From Cladopsammia gracilis (taxonomy: Eukaryota; Cnidaria; Anthozoa; Scleractinia; Dendrophylliidae), in the NCBI GenBank assembly GCA_022457155.1, contig JAJGOT010000003.1, positions 300,001 to 364,000 of the forward strand: a stretch of DNA of 64,000 bases, read 5' to 3'. The position numbers and the translations under genes were made by a program. Below the pieces are notes generated by a model. The model searched no databases. It worked only from the letters and a program-made list of their open reading frames with translations, and had not been told where the DNA came from. Below are positions 1 to 10,800 of this stretch, piece by piece (position 1 is the stretch's first letter; the number at the start of each line of letters is the position of its first letter).

Positions 1-859
1 AAATTCGACAACAATAGCTATTGTATTCTTGATCGTTTTTGTCCATGTAAGGGCAAAAACGACCAACGGTGAAACAATGGCTTATAACAAGCGAGGGAAA
101 TTCAAAATTTCCGATGAATCTTCGGCGGGACCGAGCTAAGTGGCAAGTTCCCCCGTGAGGGAGGTACAGAGCTATAACTGACACGACAAACTAACAACAG
201 CGAGGCATAAAAATTCCTCTGACAACAACACATTGGTTACGTTCTTAAGGTTTAAATTAAACGAGCTTCGTTCTCATTTATAAATCATTCAAATCTTGTA
301 GCGGCGCAAACAGTTGTTACGTGAACGTGTTGCTTTATTCCTCATGCCTGAAAGTCTATTTTGCGAGGCTAACGGCAGCTACTTTCATCGGATAACAAAC
401 TAGCAATGTACTCAACTCGTTTTATTTTGGATTTTTGTTTTACTACGGCTTTTAGTTCCGAGGTGAAAGCATTTAAATCTTACGCCGCGGAAAATAATTG
501 TTTATGTAAATATGTGTTTTTATCTTTATTCATGAATGCACATGGCGTTTTGAAGCAAAAAAATAACACCTCCCTAAAAGTCACACCTTTGCGCTAAAGT
601 GCGCTTGTATGAGCGCACATTCTACCGAAATGAAAACGAAAATCTTAGACCGAACCAGTTTTATGAGTCTATTTCGGAAAGATGCACGCGCTCAGGTTGT
701 CAAGCCGAAGATTTTGCGATCATGCACGAACTTTTCGGCGTGGTTTCGGCAGTGTCACTTAAAACAAAAGACCTATTGTTTAAATCTTAATGTGCGAATT
801 TGACCCGGTACAATAGACCATTTCTTGATACGACTTGAATTTAGAAGCTGATTACAAAC
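1..859 (-). other. NOS intron, partial
   Basis: Sequence between exon 10 and the left edge. I searched the minus strand for the following conserved oxygenase motif and did not see it. Only short chance reading frames are present, and no clear repeat. Confidence 0.6.
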
Positions 860-928
860 CTCATTCTCAAGATGTTTTAGGAACGACTCCGAAGCGCTGT
901 GGTGATCAGTGATGGTCACTCCAGCTTC
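860..928 (-). CDS. NOS: NOS exon 10
   Basis: Twenty-three codons encode [20 protein letters not shown] then ENE, the DHHSA pterin-side motif of NOS. The acceptor is tttcag and the donor gtttgt. The next expected exon is not found in bases 1-859. Confidence 0.94.
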
Positions 929-3900
929 CTGAAAAAAAAATACTGCATGTACCAAACATTTTATTAAGAATTAGTCAACAAGACTGTGTTTTCTATAAGT
1001 GGGTAAGAATTGCATTTAACAAAACAAAAAAACCCGCGCTAGCATATGATGCCCGATTTAGGGTGTCAGCTCCATTGTACATTGTACACTTCCATTGTAT
1101 TAGGGAAAATTATGTATTCTAATATATTCTATGGTATTGTATTCTATTGTATTGTCGTTCTTTTGTGTTCTAATATTCTATTGTTTTAACAATAGAATAA
1201 GTGTTACCCCTAAATCGCGCATGGTATACGCGCTAGTATTTCAACCAATCAGAAGCAAACCAGCGAAACTAATCTCGTCTTGGCTAACCCGTACATTTTT
1301 CTTGTCACACAGCATTATCCGGTTGCATGTTTTGTCGATCAGGCCCCGGTTGTTCAAAAGGTGGATAGCGCTATCCACCGGATAAATCACTATCCGGCCA
1401 GTTTATAGGTATTAGCAAAACCAATTGTGTTATCCACTGGATAGTGATTTATCCGATGGATAGCGCTATCCACCTTTTGAACAACCGGGGCCTGGTTGAC
1501 CGATACTCGACCGATCAGAATGTCAAGGTCAGAAGTGAATGTCGTTAAAGGGACACTGTTCCAGCTGGAATAACGTGTCTTTCATGAATTGTAATCCACT
1601 TTTACCCTTGCAATCCTGCACTTTCTCTCCAAACTACTGCTTTTGTTTTGCTCTATAGAATCTTTTTATCTAACTAAGTTGTATATTTGGTGATATTTGG
1701 CGATATAACGTGGAAATGGAAGCTCAGCGAAATTTTGCTATTTTAGCGGGACAGTGTCTCTTTAAACCAAAACCAAAGTAATCACTTCAGCCAATCACAA
1801 CAGACGCAGAGAATCCAATGAACATACAGAACTCATAGCAAATATATGTTGTCGGTGCCAGTGGCGGGAAAACGCGTGCGAGCAAGTCACAATTAGTTTC
1901 GGTTTTGATTGGTTGAAAAAGTGGCGCGATGAGTTTTAGCCAATCAAAAAGCATAGCAATGCAAAACCAAAGCCATAGCTAAATAGAGCAGTTTTCAATT
2001 GAGTGTCGCAAGTAATTACACAATTGCTTTGGTTTTGCATTGCTACGCTTTGTGATTGGCTAAAAATTCTCGCGCCACTTTCTCGACCAACCAGAAGTAA
2101 AACCAAAACCAATCGTGACTTGCTCGCACGCGTTTTCCCGCGCTTGGCGCCGCCGACATGTAATTGCTTCGAGCTCTGATTGGTTCATTGGATTGTTTAC
2201 GACTGCTGTGATTGGTCAGAGTAATTACCTTGGTTTTGGTTTTACGACACTCAATTGAAAATTTCTCGGTTAATTTTAATACTTTGGTTTACAGTTTGCA
2301 ACATAGCACAGCTTAACATTAACCCTTTCAGCCCCAAACTCAGGCCAGCTCAAAACAGGGGGAAAATAGTGAATAGTTCCACGGTAAAGTACTAACTCGG
2401 TAGCTTTTATTAAAAAAAATCATGTTTTAGAATGCTAACAAAAGATTCAAACGTTAACATTAAAGTTTTGAACATGGAAGGGAACGTGTTGAACCTGAAG
2501 GTAGCCAGTGTAATGACAAACCTGGAAGCTGTATAACACTGCTAAGTTGATTTCCACCAAAGCAATGTCCTTCCAAAGAGAAGAGTAACTCTTTGTTTCG
2601 AGTCCCATTCGTTTTGCCACGGGCTGCGGTAGAATAAGCAAAGAACAAGATTACTTAATAAGAAAGGGCCATGTCAGGGGGATTTTTGTGAGCTTTTTGG
2701 TCAAAACAATGTCACAATTATGACCTTGTTCATACAGGAAATCAAGTAAATTTTCGAAAGGATGGCAAGACATTATAACATGTACATTTTAGTTTATGTT
2801 TAAAAATAAAATGACGGAACTTAAATAAGTTGACCTATCATTTGCAAGTTTTCAATCCACTTTCGTCTTTTTAGATTTCCCCTGATACAAATATGTGATT
2901 CAAAGTTATGTTAAAAAGAGGGTTAGTTTCTTAACCCTATTTTGCCTGGGCTTTTTTTGAGTTCCGGAGCACATAGGGTGAACTGTTGTTATCGGCAACC
3001 AACCTCTAACAAGTTGTATCGGTTAGAATCCGCGAAATCACGTGCTCCTATTTCTGTCACCATGTACCTAGAGAAAGAGAACAAAATCACCAAAATGCCA
3101 CCAATAGCCTTAATAGGCCTTCATCATGCCCCTCCATTTTGTGTAAAAACAAAAGATTTACGCCGCTAAGCCTCGCAGTGAAAAAGTTGAAAACGAGGTT
3201 AGGCAGGCAAAAACAAAGCATTTTATTCTCCGGGGAGTCAACATGCCGGCGCGTGATAAAGGCCTATTGGAGAGATCTGTGGTTTTACTGGATTAAAATC
3301 AAAGGCTCCTAAAAGCCAACCCGTGAATAAGAAATGCTAACGAGTAACGCAATATTGCGGTAAGCTTATGCTTTCACACTGACACAGTTCAATATTTTTT
3401 TAAAATTAAACGTAAGGATTTTTGACAAACGCAAAAAGAAAAATACAGTACATCACTTTCATAATGTTCAGTCCAAAGAAGAAAGAAAGAAAAAAAAGAA
3501 AAAAAAGAAGTGGTCCCGAGGGAGACTTGAACCTGGGGCCTTTCAACCGTCATTCCGCGTTTTACACCATTCGGCCACCGTGATCACTGACTTAAACCAG
3601 GATAAATTTAATTACTTCAAGGTTGATACGCATCAAAACGCGTGTCTCAGTTGAAAAATCCTTTTAGATCGATTTTAACGTTGCATTAAAGACTCCAAAT
3701 GCGAAACATCTTTGAGCTTATTGGTGTTTATATTCGTTTACAACAATTTTGTTATTGTTATCGCTGGATTCACGTTATTCTTGTTACAAAACGCATTCGT
3801 AACAAAGCATTACGTCACTAAGTTTACAGCTGATGGAAGGAGTGAGCGAGTGAGTGACCGAGTGAGTGAGTGACCGAGTGAGTGAGCGAGCGAGTGCTCA

Positions 3901-4087
3901 TCTGGTTAAAAATTGTACATTGGACAAAAATCAAGGACACTAACCATCCATTGAATGGGCAGGCGGGCATTTCTACTCCTCCGACATCGAGACACAGACA
4001 CGACACTGCGGGTAGCGCGTACCACCTCAAACCCATTTCTTCGAACCACGGAAACCTGAAAAATGGAAAATTATGAAGAAAAATCGG

Positions 4088-4122
<35 letters not shown>

Positions 4123-4743
4123 GTAAGTCTAGTTTAGGGACTAACTCGAAAACCTCGCGGTTCCTTCAGTCTCTAGGCTCTAATTGATTAATACCTATCC
4201 TTGTCATCTTCTTTAATTAATTTGTAATGTATACTATACTTCTCTTGTAATAATTCTAAGTATGAGGCAATAAACGACTGCTGTTGTTGTTGTTGCAGTC
4301 AGTTAGTCAGTATAAAGTAACAACGGCCCAATTTATACTAGAGACGAATTATCCAGATAATTCGTCTAGGTATAAATTTGAAGATGAATTAGGACGGATG
4401 ACTCAATGAAGCCTCTTTGAATTTTCCCAGTAAAGGACTGGGGAGAGGAAATAGGCATCCCAAGAAACCTTGCGAACAAATAGAAACCACTCGCCCCTCA
4501 TGTGAAAACTAAGTCAAAACCGTCTTCGTTTTCCATCTAGATATAAATTTAGAGACGAATTATCCGTCTGTCAGCACGTCTTAAAGGCGTATCAGTCGAA
4601 CGCGAATTTATATCTTGACGAAGTATCCGTCTCAGGCGGATAGAGTCGTCTCTACTATGAATTGGGCCAATCAATCAGTCAATCCGCGATTGATTGACAG
4701 TCAACCCATCCATCCATCCATCCATCCATCCATCCCTCCATCC

Positions 4744-4800
<57 letters not shown>

Positions 4801-7800
4801 CCACTCAACAAAAAAAAAAATAATAAAAAAGGCCGCTATCTTTAGTATGAAGTGTTTAGAGGTATAAACTATCCATACATGGAATCTATCGCAGGTTACC
4901 TCATCCCACCCCATTACCAGGTTCTCTAGCGGTAATGGGACTAATTTACATGCCTGGGTGAAAAGATACAACATGGAATCCGAGGCGGTTAACGCGAGAT
5001 CAATGGACCTGTACAGAAAGAACGTTTGCGTATCATATGCAGTTCATTTTGGCAAAGAAACGAAAAGGAATTGGTAACCTGGTAATTCGTTGAGTGGGCT
5101 TGACAGCTAGTTAGCAGTTCTCGGATGGTGCTATGCCGGTACAAAGTGAAGCACCCGGCCATAGCTGGTAAGTAGTTCTTGGTGTTGTGGAAACCATTGT
5201 TGGTTAGCTATTGTGTTGTGTTGTGGTTATTGTTTATTGTCTTTTAAATCTTTTGTGTTACGTCCCTTGGTGATCGCAACTTCAGCAACATCAGGAAACT
5301 GCCAGCTTTTTAAATTCTGAACGAGTGAGATTAAACCCTCGCAGTTTGCTATCAACTTAAGCAGTTGAAAAACCAACCAGAAAAGAATTCAGACTTAACG
5401 AGATTCGAATCCATGACCTTGCGATACCGGTGCAATGCTCCATCCACTGAGCTGCCAAGCTACATGGATAGAAAGTCAATTGTGAGTTTGTGATATACCC
5501 GATGATGGTGAAATATAAACCTGCCTGTTATACATCGATATGTAAATAGAAGCTATAGGATCTTACTTTGGGTGTTTCATTTCCACTTCAAGTACGATTT
5601 CCGGGGGAATCTCAAACATTTCAGGTTCTCCACCATAAGCTTGAAGAACTAAAGGTAAAACGTCAAAACGTCCGCCCCTGCCTTCCCACCCAAGCTGCTC
5701 ACAAATCTGTAGATTAAGATAGAAAATAAATACAGTGAAAGTTGAAAGTTCAAACATTTACCATAGTTAAGTACGCACACTTGTAACGATAAACTGTTCG
5801 GTAGTAAAGCTATCTCTACTGGCTGTGTTAGCAAACATTGTCTATGTACAAAAGCTCAAGCATTCGGCTATTCAAGGTTCACTCGCTCAGATATTAAATC
5901 GCAAGGCAGTGTTCCCCCAATAACGCCAACTTTCAGTTGTTACTTGATTTTGCTTAGCGTACCGCGTTTCCTTGGCAGTTTATACTGAATCGTAAAGGAA
6001 CAGTGCTATTAACTATTTTTATCAAATATATATAGGTTAGTTTTATTGCTGTATAGAGTGGTTTTACTTAGACCGTGAAACAGTATCTAGCAATTAATCA
6101 AAATTAGTAAAAACTAAACAAAAGAAAACAATGGAATTAGTGTCTAATATCGCCTACTAGCTTAGTAACTATTCACGGTTCAAAGAAAATCACTCCATAA
6201 ATAACATTTTTTACACAAGTTGGCTACGTTCGCGCCGAACTTCTGTATTTTTGGTTTCGAATTTGGTATCCAGAAGTTGTTTTTTTTACTGCCATGATAA
6301 TAATGTTAAATACTTAAACTGCGCAAAATAACATACTACAATTAATAATACATATATGTTATTTACCGGCCGGGAGGTCCGTATAGGAAAAAACTGTGCC
6401 AGAGGTCTCGAGTACGGCCCTCGGCCTGCGGCCTCGGGCCGTACTCGAGACCTCTGGCACAGTTTTTTCCTATACGGACCGACCAAGGCCGGTAAATAAC
6501 TTATTTATTTTTTTCCTACTTCAATTCTTTGATTTGCCGAGAAAATCTTGATATACTTGTACAGTTTTCCAAGTAATTTCTTTACGCGCCGCGTAAAAAA
6601 CTGACACAACGCGTGCAAAGTAACTCGGTAATCTTCACGACTTTTTCATTCAGAAACAAAAAAACTTAGTTTACAAACTGAACTAATTTCTATCAGTTTA
6701 TTTCTCTCAGTAGAATAAACGGCTGTTGTGTTTGTCTGTGGTGAGGATCGAGAAATGTTCTAGCCTACAGCGAAGCCGTGGAAAGCTGAAGATTAACATT
6801 AAAAACTTTTCAAATTTTTCTACAAATGGAAATTAAGTCGAGCGTAATTCATTCATAGCAGTGCGAAAGCTTAAACTGAGCTATTCTTATTTAAAAATCA
6901 TATCTTCTTGAATGAAAAATTACAGAATTTAGATAAAAGAAGGCAAAAACTGTGGAATATAAGCGTACTAACCGAGCAATGTAGTGAAAGTACGAATTAT
7001 CTCGTAAAATCCGATCGCGAAAATGCGTATAAATTAACTGAAAACAAGCCAGTACAAAACTAGAATGACAAATTTAAGCAACGCTTTTTTAATGAAATTT
7101 CACAGAATCTCGATTAGAAGAAAAAACAAAACCGGAAAAATAAGAACACTTCAATCAAATGCAGTCAAAACCTTTGTAAACAAGCGCTAGATTGTCTAAT
7201 CGCTGATTTTTTAAGCCACAATCTGTGTCGCTTTGTATAAAACAACAACAAACGCCGAACAAACTATAAGCTTAAAATCAACAAATCATAAAATCCAAAC
7301 TTGTACTCGCCTTTTCGAGGAATAACATTGGCCTTTAATTTTACGGCTGATTTCTCTATCCACTTAGTTTAATCTCTTTCTTCATTGCGTCTTTTTGATA
7401 CCTCGTTGAAGCGTTAAGAGCTTTAGCGTGTTTTCGGATCTTTGGCAGCCGATGTCAGCCATGCATGGTGAAACTTTGCGAGTTTTCTTCATTGTTTTCT
7501 TCATTTGTGTCGTTAAATATTTTATCTAGCTAATAAAATTCGCTTTCGCTTTGGTAGCTTTCGTCTGGGTCCATATTTGACGAGAAAATTCAATAATACC
7601 AGGGCTCACAAGCTTAAAACAACGGAGTCACAAATTATTGTGATTATGCAACTACGCAACCCGGGCGGAATCGTTGAGTGAGCGGGCAAGATCGTAAATT
7701 TCCGCCCGCTCCCGGAACCAATCATATTGCAGGATTCTCAGAATTCCGCCCGCTCGCGCTCTGAGAAAAAAATAATTCATATTTATTTGTCATTTTCATA

Positions 7801-10800
7801 TTGACAGAATTATGCGTGTTATGGTATAGATGAAGACACTTAATGATGCCTATCATGGAGTAACGTGTCCCCCTCTGCATGCAATCCTGAACATTATTCA
7901 GAAAGTTAAGGCTAAAGAGATTTGTACACGTACCTCAGTGAACTCAATGTTTGAGGGGTCTCCAATGCAAGAGCCGTCTGGCTGCTTGTAACCAGCATAC
8001 CGAATCAGCTGACTATTCCACACACGAAAGTCTTTCTGGCCAGGTTTTCTTTGAGGGAACACAGTTATGGTGGACCTGCAAGAATAGAATACGAGGTTTT
8101 CATAAATTTACTGCACCTTTGATCACTTTTGATTCCATCAAAGGTGTAACAAAGTTGCGCGAGAGAAGCATCAAATGTGATCAAAGGTTTTGCAGTACTT
8201 TTGACACAATTTTGATGCGCGTCAACCGCCCTAGACATTTAAGCATGTCACAAGCGAATCAAAGGTACCTTGGTACAAGTCAAAGCAACATTTCACAGCA
8301 ACTTACGTCATAACAAAATTCAGAAGCATTAAACAACAGTTTTCGATTCCAAAATGTTTATGAAATTGTAGAGAGTTTAAAACTATACATCTGGGCCAAA
8401 TTTTGAAGCGCAAACGCATTTTGTTCAAGAGTTATAGGCGAACGAGTATTAGACATTTTTAGTAAGAAATGTATGGAGCGGCCATCTTGGTGCCCCACTA
8501 AGGGACACCAACATGGCGGCCAAAAATTCAAGTCTTAATTACACCAAAAATCTCATTACAAAATATTGTATTCACTATAAGTGCCATTAAATCGTCTTAT
8601 ACGCATCTATAATGCAAAAAAAAACTTTCAAATGGTTCAATTTTGTTTATTTTCACGGCTTATCTGAAATAGCGTGACGAATTGCGTGACGCATTTAAAA
8701 ACCTTTATAAATCGTAAGCAAAACATCATTAAAACCTGAAACTTTTTGTGAAAAATTATAGCGCTAGTATCCACATACCAAGTTAGAAACAGCTTTGTAG
8801 GTTGTATACTTTGGATTTTTGAATTTTTATGACGTCATGTGCAAACACTCTATACCTTTGATAAGCGTCAAAGGTGCATTACCTTTGACTTAAATCAAAG
8901 ACGACCTTTGCCACCTTTCACAACTGTGTCAAAGATTTGGCAAAGACTATATGTAGCTAGCAGTCTGAACCATGTGCTTGGACGTGTTTTGATTTGAGCT
9001 TCTGATGTCCTGTTTCCTTCTGATTTAACCGGGAGACATATTGTTACAGTTACGTCTGGCCTAAAGCGTAAGACCCTGGCTCGATATACAAGGAAATATT
9101 CATGTAAGGGAACATAAAAGAGTTGCTTAGAAAGATACAAGATCATATCTATTATCACCTTATGTTTCCTTTATTTGTGCCATACTTAATGTGCTTACAA
9201 ATCGCCTCAAACATTCCTGAAGGGGTGTTAACATCTCGGGCATCGAAGAGCTATAACAGAGAAAAAAATTTCAAATAAACTTTACAAAGCATAAATATTA
9301 AAACACTTGCATTGACCGTCTGTAGACAGTTAACAATAAAGTCAAGTCGAGCATTGCTTTCAGGATGTGGAAATACGAAGAAATTTTTAAAATTCGCCTT
9401 TAAGGGTCATATAAAGTATTGCTCGAGCTATGCTTTTCAAGTTTCAAGGCTGTTGACGAAATTCTAAGTTGTGACCATTTTTAAAGATCTTTAAAGTCGT
9501 TTCGATACAGTTTTCTGGAGACCACATAGCGCGTTAGCATTTCTTCTTCACGGGTTGGCTCTTAGGAGCCTTTGATTAGACATAATTTTAAGCTTAAGTT
9601 TCTCCTTAAAAGGACGAAAAACACTCAGGAATCAATGCTGCAATGAGTTAAAGGCGCCACGAGTTCAATTGTGTACAGCTTCTTGTTGATTCTAGTTTGA
9701 AGGCCACATTAAATATGATCTGAAGACAGAGATATGGTGTCTTATTTTCATCAAGAACGTTAAGGATCTAAAACATCTTTTCACATACAATTGTATGGTC
9801 CATAACTTTTTAGTCTTTAAAACAAAACACTTAACATTTCCATGATAAATTATTTCAGAATGCTTATTCACATCATATATCTATAATTAACTTTTCAGCA
9901 AATCGAACAAAACAGTAACATAAGCAGAAAAAAAGCGCATATTTTAGAATTGAAAATTTTCCCTCCTGGATTCTCACTCTTTTCATAAATCAGAGGAACA
10001 AACCAGCTCACTTGTAATTTATTCCACTGTATCCGTCCTATGCACCGTGAGGCGTTCCTCCAAGCCATTCTAGCTCCGAACATCAGCTCCTTCTCCGTTA
10101 GATCGTAGGTTCCAGTCTTCTCGATTTCCTTCATCACTTCGGCCAAACGCTGCTGGTGGGCCGGACTGTCAGCACTGAATTAAAAAGACAAATAAAAACT
10201 AACATAAACCAACAATAAATGCCTATTTTCCATTAGCCTACTAGTCCCATACTATCTTTACAAATGACGCATTGCATTCCAAAGTTTGGAAGTAAAGACC
10301 CGTCTAAGTCCGTTCTATTGGTCCAATGGATAACATTACAAATGGCGCATTTCATGCCAAAATGTAGGGCCGTGGGCTCATATAGGTCCGTTCTATTGCT
10401 ACAACGGCCAAAGAGTGAGATCCATTAAAGGAGTACTTTACCTCTCCGTTCTCTGTAAAGTGAAAGCCGGTCGTTTTCGTGTTCAATCAAAAACTGCCTT
10501 GTGATGTCACTCTTGTTACAGGAAAGCCTTTCCTTTAAGGAGCTTGACAGAGTGGTGGTTTCAAGTTTTGTAAGAAGACACGTTCACGAAACTCATAGTT
10601 TCATGTGTTTCCATTTTTGTAAGACTAAGAAAGAAGCTTTTTAGAGAGTAGAGGTGAAGTTTAGATACAAAACTTAAGTGGCATCCAAGAAACTTACAGT
10701 TTCATGGCTCCATAATACTGCTGAAGGAAGTCTTTAGCGTGTACCATGACCTCTTCTGGCTCCCTTGGTATTCCATAGGGTCTCTTAGGTGGGGCCTCTC

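Noticed and set aside
3298..3325. Histone mRNA 3' stem-loop
   Set aside because: The stem is 5 bp with a CTAA-type loop instead of the 6-bp stem and UUUC-type loop, and no histone gene is nearby.
4088..4801. CRISPR-like regular repeats
   Set aside because: They are simple AATC/CATC microsatellites without spacers, in a eukaryotic genome.
6286..6486. 66-codon minus-strand frame
   Set aside because: It runs through the palindrome and is mirrored by its own inverse.
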